Of a stretch of 64,000 bases of DNA, positions 12,769-25,090 are shown piece after piece. The notes beneath the pieces are model-generated. The model searched no databases. It had not been told where the DNA came from and saw only the letters and a program-made list of their open reading frames with translations. Source of the stretch: Neckera pumila (Eukaryota > Streptophyta > Bryopsida > Hypnales > Neckeraceae); NCBI GenBank assembly GCA_963969595.1, contig OZ018409.1, positions 33,431,282 through 33,495,281 on the forward strand. Reading direction: 5' to 3'. The translations under genes and the position numbers were made by a program. Every line of letters starts with the position of its first letter. Position 1 is the stretch's first letter.

Positions 12769-13840
12769 GGCTAAATCACCATAGCCACAAATCTACAGTA
12801 AAAATCTCTCTCTCTCTCTCTCTCAAACCCATATAAAGCTTGACTTGACAAGAATGACAAGTCAAAGAAGCCTCAAAGCCTAAGTACTCCAAACCCTAGT
12901 TGACAAGAACAAAGTGCTTCTATATGAGATTCTTAAATAAAGTGCTTACAAAGAATTAACTTCTATATATGGTTTAGTAAATAACACACCGTGATGTGCT
13001 TTAATACTAGATGCCACATCACTTGACATTCCTCTTCCAACTATTGCAAACTTCCATATAGAATTTTGCATTAATTTTTTTGCCTTCTATGTAAGGTTGG
13101 TTGATCTTAGGTGCATGAAAATCTGCCCTAAGTATGCTTAGTTGCTATTATTGTCAATAATAGAAACACTTAAGGTAATAAAACCTAATTGTGACCCCTT
13201 TCTAGAACAGACCCCTATAAATTCTTGCCTAAAATGTACAAGCTCTATTCATAAAAGTCTAAAGTCACATTTGATTACACCTACTTTCAACACTTAAAAA
13301 ACTCATAGTTTATTCATACAATATCCAAGACATGCACTATAAGAGAATCTAGAATCCCATTTTGACTACCAAAAAGATCCTATAATTATTTTTTATTATT
13401 ATAATAGGAACCAAGCTAAATTGCTTTTTTTGATGCATTTAGTATATAACAATCCCTATTGCAAAGGAATTGCCCAACATAAACCACCGATAGGAAACAC
13501 AAAAATGAATGACGATGAAGCAGATGTTATGCAAATCATCCATCAGGGATTGATGAAAACCCCATAATCTTTGATTACAACGATTTTTCCCGCAAACACA
13601 AACTTATAGAAAAAAATTAGTCCGGAGAATGAATAGCACATTTCCCGGCGGTGGTTTATTTGTGATGATATTACCTAACCTTATTATTTGGGTAGGAGAA
13701 GTGAAAGTGAATAAGTTTGCAGTTGGTAAGGTAAAGGTTTTAAAAGCACTCACACTCTAAATTGTCCACCTCCTCAAATGTTCACTAATTGTACATGTTG
13801 CTTTTTCATAGCCTTCAGCAATGTACAAATAATACACTTT
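12769..13840. other. Intergenic DNA with a short (CT)n tract
   Basis: No gene is seen. A (CT)n tract lies at about 12805-12825. The stretch 13190-13360 is related to 42190-42240 and 42960-43110 (shared CCCCTATAAATTCTTGCCTAA-like and ATGCATATGAGAATCTAG-like phrases), so it is a fragment of a dispersed repeat. The last 200 bp lead into the helicase promoter. Confidence 0.5.
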
Positions 13841-14059
13841 AGGAGGCGGACGATTGTAGAGCCCTATGCCATTTCAACTTCAAAATTTCATAACTAATTC
13901 CATAAAGCTGCAAAAAATATGAAACGACTTGGATTAGATGCCAATTCCAAATTCCAGTTGTCTTTCAAGGAAAATTTACTGAAAAATATTTTAAGACGTT
14001 TCACCTACCCAAATTTCAATTTCAGCTCTTAAAATAAGCGATTTATGGACCGCCTACCT
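13841..14059. repeat. MITE-like repeat upstream of the helicase gene
   Basis: This 219-bp segment recurs at 53658-53867 inside intron 1 of the receptor-kinase gene. Both copies share phrases such as GAGCCCTATGSCATTTCAAC and TCTTTCAAGGAAAATTTACT. They begin with AGGAGGYGG and end with CCNCCTACCT, which are imperfect inverted termini. It lies directly before the GC-rich leader of the helicase gene, so it may form part of its promoter. Classification as a MITE is inference; no target duplication was resolved. Confidence 0.6.
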
Positions 14060-14419
14060 TAATTCTTCAGTCGAACTGCACCAGAGGATAATCGCAGGTG
14101 GACGGGATCAAGACGACGAGCCGCGCGGTTCCGCGCCCCGTCTCCCGCCCCATCCCAACCGCGCGCGCGAGCCCGCCAGCCCAGCCCAGCCCAGCCCAGC
14201 CAGGGCTTCGGGCCATCGGGGGCTTTGGGCGCCTTCGTTTTCTTTGCGCAGGCGGGCGTTTGTTGTGGTTTCCCGAGGTCTCCCTTGTTGCCGCAAGTGG
14301 AAGTGAAGGAGGACACTCTACGGTGCGGAAACGGAAGGGGGGGAGAGAGAAGACTTGCTTGCAGTTCGTTCTGGCGGACAAAGTTTAGAATAGTGAAGAG
14401 CAGAAGCAGGGAGGCCGTA
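14060..14419 (+). promoter_or_regulatory. GC-rich promoter/5' UTR of the helicase gene
   Basis: Base composition jumps from AT-rich intergenic DNA to a GC- and CpG-rich block with GCGCGCGCGAG and a run of CAGCC pentamers at 14178-14202. The block ends at the helicase ATG (14420). CpG-rich leaders of this kind are typical around transcription starts of housekeeping genes. Several open frames on both strands here arise from the composition and are not taken as genes. The transcription start cannot be placed from sequence alone. Confidence 0.55.
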
Positions 14420-17400
14420 ATGGCCACTTCTAGGGCCGGGCCTGCTCCCACGTCCACCACCACAGCTGCTCACAAAGCGACTTCGTCGTCCAATGTTTCC
14501 AGGCACAACAACAACAACAGCACCAACAGTAGCACCAACAGCAACAGCAACAACAACGCCAGCCTCAACACCACCAAGTACCGCTCCTCTCCTCTCCCAT
14601 TCTGCTTTAGGGTTAGATAGAGGCTCCCACGCGAGGGCAATGGATTTGCGTGCTCTTGTTGAGATGTGCGACATGCTTCTTTGTGCGTTAGGGTTAACAA
14701 TCAAGATGAGCTTGGATCATTCGGGGTGTGCGTGCATGGATGTGTGTTCGGGGCCAGATTTCGGGTGTTTGATTGGTTTTCTTTACTCGGAGTGGACAGG
14801 GTTAGGGTTAATTAGTGTTTCGGTTTCGGAGAACGTTATCTTTGTTCTATGAATGCGGGGAGTGTGTATTTACGTCTGAGTAGCAATCAAGTGTTGGAAG
14901 GAGCTGAAGGAACAGAGGGGGGCTGACATCGTTTTTTTTTGTTTTTTTTTTCAATCTTTTTGTTTTCCTGGTAGATCCTCGTGTGGGGCTTGCTGCCTGA
15001 ATATGTATTTCACTGTGTGGCATCGTTTAAAATGCAGCGGGTGCACGTGAATTAATTTTTTAAGGGAATTGCGTGAATCTGTTGTACAGCAGTGAATTTT
15101 ATTGAAGGTTCGTTCTGGTTGATTTGTTCTCGGTTTTTCTAAGTCGTGGTAATGCCATTTTGTCCGGTGAAGATTTTTATTTTATTTTATTTTCTCGCAC
15201 TCCTGAGTTATTTTGGTATTCATAAAGCATTTATACTGCTTGAAGTCATCAGTTGAGTGTGGGAGTTGGGAGTCAGTTCTGTCAGAGGCAATGTGTCGAA
15301 TTCTTCTGTTTGTCATTACAGTAAATCGCAGATCGCTGCGCTAGTGACCTTCATGTGCGCAGATTGACGAATTTGAGGATAAATAGTGTGTATTTCATGC
15401 CTTCTGCTTAGTGATGAAGTTCTGTAACCTGAAATCTCTGTGTTGCTTTGTCATTCCTGTGAAGTTTTCTGTGTGGTCAGATTGTTTGTTGTAACAATTT
15501 GAGGCTATGATATAATCAGTTCTTGAACAGAATAGATGTCTTTCACTCGAGAAATTAGCCAGTTATTGGTATAGGTCCCTGTGAATCGAGGATAAGACTC
15601 TTCTTTCTTCTTTGGTGATGTATTGAGACGATTAAGCACAAGGGTTCCATTGTTATCAAGAGACTGAGCGCTTGCTATCAAGAGCGTGTTTATTTGTATT
15701 TATGTGTTTAGTTTTGTAGTTATATTTCTGTTTCCAATCTCTCACCTTCTGTTTTAAAATGATGGTTAGCGGATGGCGTTGCACTTCTGCGGACATTTTT
15801 GGCTCAGTTCTTGTTCATGGTCTTCGCTGAAGTCATGGTTCACGAATTGAGATATTCAGCAGAGGCATTGCTACTAATTCTTGACGTGAATGCTTGTTTG
15901 TGATCTAGTATGCTTTCTGATTTTTATTACATGGATCCGTGTTTAGTTCGCAAGATTGGAAAGCACAACTGAAGCTGCCACCTGCGGATGCTCGATACAA
16001 GACCGAGGTGAGACATACGAAGTCTACAGCAGAATTTTTTCGTATTCTATTTTGGCAGGTCATGGATTCCGGAAGAAATGGTTTTAAGAGTATTTCTAGT
16101 ATACATGTTTTTTGCAAGTTCTTTGTGCCAGAAATTTTTCAGTATTTGTGGCACAAAGAACTTAAGGATTTTCAATTTTCCTACAGTATTCATTTCCAAG
16201 TGTATTTGAACACGTTTGGACTTAAGGATTTTCAACTTTCCTACAGTATTCATTTTTCTAATATTTCACATATGTTTTGCAGGATGTAACCGCCACAAAA
16301 GGCAATGAATTTGAGGATTACTTCCTTAAACGTGAGCTCTTGATGGGTATATATGAGAAGGGTTTTGAGCGACCCTCTCCCATTCAAGAAGAAAGTATAC
16401 CCATCGCTTTGACAGGAAGTGATATCCTTGCTCGTGCGAAAAATGGGACTGGGAAAACCGCGGCCTTCTGCATTCCTGCAATTGAGAAAATTGATCAGAA
16501 TAAGAACGCTGTTCAAGGTTCCGTATTTCGCTGTCAAACGCAATTACTTTCATTTTGATTTTTTTTAATCTTCTCTTCATTGTTGAGCTCTCGGGTTTGC
16601 TTAAATCGATAAGTCCTGTATGTATTGACTTTCAGTTAGGGTAGCCTTGATTGGATACTGCTGCAGGTGCTCTCTTCGACGTTGAGATGCTTTTATTTTA
16701 TTACAAGGTACTTGATACTTTGATGAACACCTTTTAGCAGAAAACTGGAGACCTTTCTTGCCAAGTCTTACAAAATGGTGGGTTGTATTTGCAGTTTTGC
16801 TTTTAGTACCTACAAGGGAGCTTGCACTTCAAACTTCTCAGGTGTGCAAAGAGCTGGCCAAACACCTGAATATACAAATTATGGTTACCACTGGTGGCAC
16901 CAGTCTTCGTGATGACATTATGCGCCTGTACCAGCCAGTGCACCTGTTGGTAGGTACACCTGGGCGCGTCCTAGATCTTGCCAACAAAGGAGTGTGCAAC
17001 CTCAAAGAATGTACCATGTTGGTCATGGATGAAGTAAGTTGAGCTTTAGCACTCTTTTTCCTTGCAACCCGTTACTCTCATTTCTTCTTGACCTTCAACG
17101 CCATCAGTACGTCCTCCTAATGTCAGATGATAATCTGAAGTATTTGAGTCTTAAGGGCAATCATCGGAGTGGATGGTGCTCTTTCCCGGTGCTTTGGTAT
17201 CTATCTGTGTTATACCTCTCCATGTCTATGGCCTCGTTGAATGTAAGAGTATATCGCAGCACTCTAGTATATATATCAAGAGTGAACAGAACTGATGTAC
17301 GATCACAGCATTAGGTATTTACGAATGGCTGTATCGTTTATAATTTCCTTTTGTGCAGGCCGACAAGCTTCTGTCTCCAGAGTTCCAGCCTCTAGTGGAG

Positions 17401-19437
17401 CAATTGATCGGTTTTCTGCCAGAGAACCGCCAAATTTTGTTATATTCTGCCACATTTCCAGTTACAGTGAAGTCATTCAAGGACAGATTTTTGCGGAAGC
17501 CTTATGTAATCAACCTCATGGATGAGCTGACTTTGAAGGGTATCACACAGTACTACGCGTTTGTGGAAGAGAGGCAGAAGGTTCACTGCTTGAATACTTT
17601 GTTCTCCAAGGTACTTCGTGGTCCTTTAATCTATGTCGTGAAGCGCGTATGTAGCAATTGTGATCATGTCCTTTTCAGTCGTATTTGATAACCCTGCACG
17701 ACACGGCGTGGTTACTATAAGCAGTTGTATCGAGTTTCTGGTGACCCCTGGATCTCAGTCACTGTGATAAGGAACATTGTTTTAGATACATCCCTTAGCA
17801 AGGAGGAGTTTCAATCGAACGGTTGTGGGATTCTAACCAACGAACTCTTTGTGATGTCTCGCAGCTGCAAATTAACCAGTCGATCATCTTCTGCAATTCA
17901 GTGAATCGTGTGGAACTGCTTGCGAAGAAGATCACAGAACTTGGATATTCTTGTTTCTATATCCATGCCAAGATGCTACAGTCACATCGCAACAGAGTGT
18001 TTCACGATTTCAGGAATGGGGCTTGCCGAAATCTAGTGTCTTCAGGTAACAATCTTAACCTGCGTACCATTCGCATGTTCTTGTTTAGCAGTCCACATTT
18101 CCTGTCTTAGTTTAGAAAAAGCTCGTAATTGGGACTATCGCTATCTGCAGTTTTCAATATGTCGTCTAAGATGGTGTCAGGTTAAAGTGATCGCTGGCAA
18201 GTGTTCAAGCAGGTCCTGATAACTTAATGCTTAGAGCAGATATTCCTTGCCCATTAACTCAACTTGTTAATTTCTACTATATCATTCACTAATAGCTTGG
18301 GGCATTGTTGCAGCAGACACGTTTCTTCCGTTCTTGAAGTGATTTGTATAACTTGAATGAAATCAAACGGTTGGATGTTGTCTTGCTTAGATCTGTTCAC
18401 AAGAGGGATTGACATTCAGGCTGTGAATGTTGTCATCAATTTTGACTTTCCAAAGAATTCTGAGACATATCTTCACAGAGTAAGTTCCCTCGTTTCTTTT
18501 TCTGTGCCTCTAAAATTAATTAGGAATATGATTTGAGGTTTTGGTCGATGCTTCTTTGAGCAGTGGGTGAACTAGAACAGCACAATGAATTAGTTGTCTT
18601 CATTGTCCAGCTGGAGAATCACCTTTTGAGAAACAGGACTCTACTGGAAGTATCATTCTCTGTAAATTGTAAAATGGTAGAATATACAATTTTCTTCCAC
18701 TTTTTCGGAGGTCCTTTGTAAGAACTTTGTATTTATGGCGGAGTGATGAATAATGCATTTAAATGGTGCCCTTGTCTACACCATATTCCATACTCAATAC
18801 AGTGACAAGATTACAGTTTTCTCTCAAGAACAATCGTTGACATTGTCATATCTAGATTATGTGATTTTCGCTTATGTCTATCAAGTTATTAGTGTTCAGA
18901 AAGAGCGTTTTTTGCTGCTATTTGATGGATTGCCCTTGGCAACTATATCCAAATGACTACATATCACAGTACACGATATCTGTACTCGTATAGTGATGTT
19001 TTCCTTATTTTTCAGGTGGGTCGCTCAGGGAGGTTTGGTCATCTTGGGTTGGCGGTGAACCTGATCACGTATGAAGACCGTTTTAACTTGTGAGTGGAAT
19101 ATTTTTTAATCTCTAAGTTGACAAGACTCTCGATCTTTTTGCCATCTCAGTATCTGGTTATCATTGAGATGGTTAGAGATATTACTCCCAGGTAGTGGCT
19201 CTTGTTTCTTGACCTGTAGGCTTGAACTAGTGAATTTCCTGCTTTTACTTGGCCGTCAGCTGCAGGAACGGTAAGTGATTCTTTCCTGCTTGATTAAAAG
19301 GTTTTAAATTAGCTTGAAAGTGGCTGTGAATGTAACGGTGGAGTCAAATATGCAACAGGTATCGGATCGAGCAAGAGCTGGGCACGGAGATTAAACCCAT
19401 TCCACCCCAAATCGACCGTGGCATATACTGCCGCTGA
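14420..19437 (+). CDS. DEAD-box RNA helicase, DHH1/DDX6 (plant RH6/RH8/RH12) type
   Basis: Nine exons join in frame to 455 aa: 14420-14577, 15947-16007, 16283-16517, 16795-17033, 17359-17610, 17865-18045, 18391-18479, 19016-19089 and 19359-19437; all introns are GT-AG. The head (residues 1-52) is Ser/Thr/Asn-rich and disordered. Then come the Q motif (Gln108 in [10 protein letters not shown]), motif I AKNGTGKT (125-132), [20 protein letters not shown] (230-233, split across exons 4 and 5), SAT (261-263), IIFCNS, TRGIDIQ and HRVGRSGR (404-411). The tail [19 protein letters not shown] is specific to the DHH1/DDX6 clade. Members are ATP-dependent RNA helicases of P-bodies and stress granules that repress translation and promote decapping with DCP/PAT1/EDC partners. 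The length is slightly below the roughly 500 aa usual in plants because the Q/N-rich head is short. The start is the first ATG in the exon and follows the GC-rich leader. Motif V is preceded by SSD where animals have CTD. The gene appears intact. Confidence 0.95.
16159..16258. repeat. Short tandem duplication in helicase intron 2
   Basis: Within intron 2, a phrase beginning ACTTAAGGATTTTCAA and continuing TTTCCTACAGTATTCATTT occurs at about 16159 and again at about 16220, roughly 61 bp apart. It lies just before the exon 3 acceptor (16282). Each copy holds a TTTCCTACAG that could serve as a decoy 3' splice site; using either would shift or extend exon 3. Confidence 0.7.
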
Positions 19438-20447
19438 TTGGGTCCAATGGGTTACAGTTGTCCGAGACAAATGTTTGTAAGTTCCATTTCGACGGTGAAA
19501 GAGTGACTGTCTGCAAGCGATTCTGGTGGTGAAGGTCCCAGTACAAGGGGTAGCAGGATGACTTAACATGCTTAATGTGAGCCTGAAGGGCCTGGGTTTA
19601 CGATACTTTTGATGCGGTGTCAGGATCTTTATATCGATTATCCTGAGCAGTATTTTAAGAGAATGAGCTTTCTAATCCGAGAATGAGATGGGTGAAATTG
19701 TGCCAGCAGGTTCGGTTCATTCAGGAACTTAGATCGCTTGGTAGCGACATTTCTGCAGCACAATCTTTTCCTCGGTTGATGGAGTGGAAGAGCTCGAGGG
19801 CTTACATCTGAGTGGTCATGGTGTGTCCTGAAGTCTGTTTGGTTTGATTATTAATCCACTCCATTCAGTTGGAAGGACGTTTTGTTGTGGATAAAAGAAA
19901 TCATTTCATGGTTGAAAGGTGTTTCTTGGGTTTCTGGAGCTCGGATTGTTCCTGCATTACTCTTTTTCTTTTTATCAACCACTATGCTATTTTCAAATGG
20001 CTGAGGTAGATTTATTTGTTGCTACAGGAGTGCATAGTTTGTACATGGGACTTTTCTGCAATTTGTCCTGCAGTGTGTTGTGATAATTCCCAATTACATG
20101 GGCACATTTTGCATGTCAACCAAGCTTTATGCATATTGAGAATGGATGATTTTCATCCGATTTCTTGTGTGCAACTATATTGATGCTATGGAGTGGCTCT
20201 GGAAATGTTTCAGACACTATACAAAAATTGCCATAGTTAATTGAAAAACTAGAGATTTCAATTAAAATTTGGATATGTTGTGGTACTGTTATAGTAACGC
20301 ACTTGCATAAAATAAAATTTCAAAATTCTTAAAAGTTCTTTTTGATTTTTTAATAATTTGATTAAGCCAGTCAATTAAATTTTATTTTTGTACAATTAAA
20401 TATTTTTTTGGACAAGTAAATTTTTTTCAAGATTTTTAGTAAGCGGA
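19438..20447 (+). other. Helicase 3' UTR and downstream spacer
   Basis: Downstream of the TGA at 19435-19437, composition stays GC-moderate until about 20170, then turns AT-rich. The boundary suggests a 3' UTR of several hundred bases. I cannot fix the poly(A) site; no other gene is seen. Confidence 0.45.
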
Positions 20448-20689
20448 ATGAGAATTCTTTTTAAAATTTGGTTGTAAGAATTTCACAAATCTTAAAGATT
20501 TTATTGAGTGGAAAATTTGAAAAGTGTATAAATTTTTTATTTTCTGTTACTGTTTTTTCTGGAGATTTTTGGAGTACAGAATATGAATAAGAGAATTTAG
20601 AGTCACATTTTAATAAGTAATTTTTCACTGAATAAAATTTTAAAATTTGTGAAATTCTTACCAAAATCATTTGAAAAGAATTCTCAATA
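20448..20689. mobile_element. Hairpin MITE (about 242 bp)
   Basis: The two ends are inverted copies over about 75 bp. The left end reads ATGAGAATTCTTTTTAAAAT, then GTAAGAATTTCACAAAT and TTTTATTGAGTGGAAAATT. The right end gives the same in reverse complement with a few changes. The loop of about 90 bp is AT-rich. No target duplication is clear. It is a foldback or MITE of unassigned superfamily with no coding capacity. Confidence 0.7.
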
Positions 20690-21079
20690 GTTTCAATAAC
20701 AATAATAATTCAGAAGTAAAGACTACTTCATTCCAATTAACTTAAAATTTAAAAGAATATTAAAATATTTAATATTTATAAATTTTATAGAGTAAATGAA
20801 TTGGATACAATTGACCCCATTGACATTGACAGCATTCCAAGGGATGGAGTTTGGCAGGCTAAAACTTGCCAAAGAGTGAAATTTCACCACCAAAATATAC
20901 ACTAATTTGTATTGATGAAAAAAATGTTTGTATCAACTTGCTTACATAATTATAAAAAAACTGAGCAACTTGGGTAGCTATATAGGCACCAAAACTTCCA
21001 TCGTGTTGGACTTCCCTTGGCTTTGATCACTATAGTAAGTATTGCAAGCATACTTGCAGTTGCAAAGGTTCAAATTTTT

Positions 21080-21970
21080 CACATCCAGTTTTTATTAGGC
21101 CTCTTGCAAAACTTTCTTCATATCCTCAACGCTCTTAGTGGCCACGCTCTTAATGCATTTTTGCAGAGCATTTTCTATCATGCCCTACACATTTTTTGAA
21201 TATAGAGGTTCAAATTCGGTGATTGTGCTAGCCATTCTAGTTTTTGCACTCCTTGATGTTCCTCTATTTTTTTGGTGCCATACTGCAATGCACCAGAGCA
21301 CTATCTTCTATAAGAGTTGCTCTCAAGATCAGTAGCAAAAATTCTCTTAGTGGTGGCCCTTGTAGACAATTGCCACAAACTCTTGAGTAGTCCGCCTTCC
21401 TAATACCGTAAACCCTAAAGTGGATTTCAAATTGTGGAAATAGTCGCCCATATCATCATTGACATCCTACCACTTTTGAAGGTTGGGGCTAAACAATCTT
21501 GTTGATATATTTTTGAGGTGGTATTCACAAAAGATTTTGCCAATTTTGAAGGTTGCTTCGTCTATCTAGATAATGCTCTTCCATTGCTCTACGGTCCAGT
21601 CCTTATGATCCTTTGCAAAGCAAGGCGCTTCTCTCATTGTACTCGTAAATAAAATGTTCTTTTGTGAGCAATCTTGTCCTATAGTCCACAATCTATTAGT
21701 ACTTGTCTAATTACTACATCACCTACTTGGACTACCAAAAGGTTGGTGATTTTGAAAAAAGTTTCCCTTTTGTTTTATTTAGTCACTTGAACAATAATCT
21801 TAGTGTCCCATTCTGAGAGCTTCACTGACCTTCCAAGGCGTGATGAAGTTTCAACAATGTTTTCTATGTGGTATTTCTTGAAAATGTACAAAACTATTTG
21901 TTTAGCCATGTCTATAGCAACAACAACTTCAATCACTTTTTGACCAACCTTGAACATTCCAACCACCTAA
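21080..21970 (-). pseudogene. Decayed Tc1/mariner-type transposase
   Basis: Read on the minus strand, pieces of a Tc1-like transposase appear in order across several frames. Around 21966-21780 there is an N-terminal helix-turn-helix/paired-like block (IFKKYHIENIVE, then SSRLGRSVKLSEWD). Around 21600-21545 lies DWTVEQWKSII, then a DEATFKIG block holding the first catalytic Asp region. Around 21290 is an EDSALVH block standing where the second catalytic Asp is expected. Around 21230 is LEWLAQSPNLN just before the expected catalytic Glu, and then KSVEDMKKVLQEA. Many stops and frame changes separate the blocks, so it is dead. In Tc1 elements this enzyme cuts and pastes at TA sites. The QSPNLN block is characteristic of Tc1-like enzymes. 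Terminal repeats were not resolved. Confidence 0.72.
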
Positions 21971-24000
21971 GGTCTTTCCTTTGTTATGAATGGCTTGTTC
22001 TACTAAGTTTGAAGCTATTTAGGGTTTGTTTGAAGAAAGGATAACAATTTCAAGTTTTGAGAGAAAATATAGGTGAACAAGTGTGGAGTACATCTGTCCA
22101 AAGACCTTTTGAAGGAGAATGTACAGGCAAACCTCTATACTTGTTACCTTGATAAGCATTAAAACTCTCATATATATTACAATAGAATTTCACCCCTCTT
22201 TATATCTTCAAAGAAAAATATTCAATCATGTTAAATGTTACTAAGAGCATCTCTACGAGTACTTGCCAAATTTGACGCACTAAAAATTAACATCTATTTT
22301 TGAAGACACCCATACTCACTAAATGTATTTTATAAAGAGCCAAATAATCACCAAGTAAAATATAGGATAAAGCTCACTAAACCTAAGATGCTAGTGATTT
22401 CAAGGGCCATTATTTGATCTATTAGGATTGAGTGTCATGAGAATACTTTGGAGAGCCCAAAAGATTTGTCATCTAAGTTTGACACACGTCAAACCCTTGA
22501 CATGTGCCAATGTGGATGCTCTAATTTCTCATAACACCCTTTGTAAATATCCCTAGCTACATGTGTCGGTTAAAATTACCCAAAAGTTGATAAATTAAAG
22601 TATTTGTTATTATCAATATCCAAAAAGTTAAATATATAAGGAATATTATTTGTTACATGTTATAATGATGTATGTGTTAAAAATCTCCTATTCCCTACTT
22701 GTAACCTATACTATTGTACTGTAATGAATTACTGTATGCCTCCCATATTGAAATAGCAAGTGATGCTTAGTACAGATATCTAAGTTTCGAAAATCATGCT
22801 CAGTTGGCTTCAAATTACCGGGAATACCGGAAAATGAAATTTACCTTGTTTTCAATTTTTAATAGTGTTTTCATTCTCTCCACTGAGTGCGATTGTTTCG
22901 AATTTTTTTTAAAGCTTCACGTTCAAAGAGTGAAAAAAGATTTGAAAAGAAAAGGTTCAGGTTGTTACTGAACCACAAATCAGAGAACCGAATAAAAAGG
23001 TCTTAGTCCCATTCAGCCTTCGATCAATGCGCACGACATTGATCGGTACCATTGATGCAATTGACGTTGACGGGATCAAAGGCTTTGCAGAGGAACCCTC
23101 TCCCTTTTTGATAAAATTGCAAGGAGCTCGTGACAAATACAAGGGCAAAGCAATTCCGTGAAGGGCAAAGCAATTCCGTGAAGAGTAAGGTATGTGCACC
23201 CAGAATCGCCACTTGAAATGAATGAGATCTGTACAGTACATTATCAATCCAGTCTAACATGAAACAGTACAATTCGTGCACAATCCAAATCTCCAACTGT
23301 GATAATACAAAAATTAAATCTCGTTAAGAAAATGAAGTGCAGCAGCTCTTAGCTAGGGTTTCAAGAAAGTAGATAATTGAATTCTCAATTAATTTCGAAT
23401 TGCAACAAGGTGCACACAAACATGTGCCAAAAACTCAAACGCCTCTAATAATTTCTCTACTGAAACTAGGTGCTTCATTTCAAGGTCCATCAAGAAAAGC
23501 ATTTCCAAATGAAGAATGATAGTTCATACCACCTTGAAAGCGCGACCTCAAGTCCACAGCACAAGAGTCCCTTGTAACTTAATTCGCCATGGCTGCCATA
23601 GTCTCCCGCGATAACAACACTCAACGTAGAGAACAAGATTCAATCTAGAGACGAAATAAAGATCGTGGTCAAGGTTCGATCTACACCGGCACTGCAAGAA
23701 TATCTGCGAATTTCATACACAACTGCCGCGCTTCAATTCAAGCATGGCTTCATGCTGTGAACACAAGAAACGTCTCTGTCGAAACCGGGCAACAAGGAAC
23801 GAGTTCATTCATCTCTGGATGAATGCATGAGGAAGGGCTTCTTCCATACACTAAATTAGTATTGTTTGATTTGTTTGATGCGTCTCCTGGTTGCGTTATT
23901 GGTAATGCCGGAAAGCTCTATGGGAGGAGGGGTGCACAGACTTTGTTTCTTGGCGTTCCAACTCATGACAAAAAAGATAATGAATTCTGAAGTTTCTATG
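21971..24000. other. Intergenic DNA, GC-richer from about 22.95 to 23.95 kb
   Basis: No gene is recognised. From about 22950 to 23950 GC content rises above the surroundings, and a 20-bp unit GGGCAAAGCAATTCCGTGAA is tandemly doubled at 23142-23181. Open frames of up to 96 codons on the minus strand here have no recognisable domain. The phrase CATTGATGCAATTGACGTTG at 23049 resembles phrases at 20820, 35438 and 56645. The block could be a repeat remnant or an unrecognised exon region. Confidence 0.4.
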
Positions 24001-25090
24001 AATTTAAACTTTAAAAAAATTTAAACTTTAAATTTTAAAATTATTTAAACTTTAAATTTTAAAATTATTTAAACTTTAAATTTTTAAATTATTTAAACTT
24101 TAAATTTTTAAATTATTTAAACTTTAAATTTTTAAATTTTTTAAATTTTAAATTTTTAAATTTTTTAAATTTTAAATTTTTTAAATTTTAAATTTTTTAA
24201 ATTTTAAATTTTTTAAATTTTAAATTTTTTAAATTTTAAATTTTTTAAATTTTAAATTTTTTAAATTTTAAATTTTTTAAATTTTAAATTTTTTAAATTT
24301 TTAAATTTTAAATTATATAAATTTTTAATTTTTAAATTATTTAAATTATTTAAATTTTTAAATTTTAAATTATTTAAATTTGAAATTTGAAAATTATTTA
24401 AATTTGAAAATTATTTAAAATTGAAAATTATTTAAAATTGAAATTTGAAAATTATTTAAATTTGAAATTTGAAAATTATTTAAGTTTTAAATTTGAAAAT
24501 TATTTAAATTTGAAATTTGAAAATTATTTAAATTTAAAATTTGAAAATTATTTAAATTTTTAATTTGAAAATTTTTAAAATTTTTAATTTGAAAATTTTT
24601 AAAATTTGAAATTTTGAAATTTTTAAAATTTGAAATTTGAAAATTTTTAAAATTTAAAATTTGAAAATTATTTAAATTTTAAAGTTTCAAAGTTTTTAAA
24701 TTTTTTAAATTTTAAATTTTTTAAATTTTAAATTTTTTAAATTTTTAAATATTTTAAATTTTAAATTTTTTAAATTTTTAAATATTTTAAATTTTAAATT
24801 TTTAAATTTTTTAAATTTTAAATTTTTAAATTTTTTAAATTTTTAATTTTAAAATTTTTAAAATTTTTAATTTTAAAATTTTTAAAATCTAAAATTTTAA
24901 AATTTTTTTAATTTAAAATTTTTAAATTTTTAAAATTTTATATTTTTAAATTTTTAAATTTAAAATTTTTAAAATTTAAAATTTAAAATTTTTAAAATTT
25001 TTAATTTTTAATTTTTTTAAATTTTTAATTTTTTAAATTTTAATTTTTAAATTATTTTTTAATTTAAAATGATTTAAAATTTAAAATTTT
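24001..25090. repeat. A/T-only low-complexity array (about 1.1 kb)
   Basis: Almost pure A and T are built from TTTAAA-centred units. At 24160-24300 the unit TTTTTTAAATTTTAAA (16 bp) repeats nearly perfectly; on either side it grades into variants such as AATTATTTAAATTTGAAA and AAATTTTTAAAATTTTT. Units are self-complementary, so the DNA could extrude hairpins. It may be an expanded microsatellite or a matrix-attachment-like tract. There is no coding potential, and assembly across it may be unreliable. Confidence 0.92.

Noticed and set aside
14059..14463. Long antisense and sense open frames over the helicase leader
   Set aside because: They come from GC-rich composition with few stops, lack domains and overlap the true exon 1.
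23640..23700. GGTTCGATC phrase considered as a tRNA T-arm
   Set aside because: No matching acceptor, D-arm or anticodon stem could be paired around it.
23000..23960. GC-richer block considered as a gene
   Set aside because: No open frame with a recognisable domain and no consistent exon pattern on either strand.
24001..25090. Possible CRISPR-like or satellite centromere array
   Set aside because: Units contain only A and T, grade into one another and have no spacers; simple low-complexity expansion explains it.
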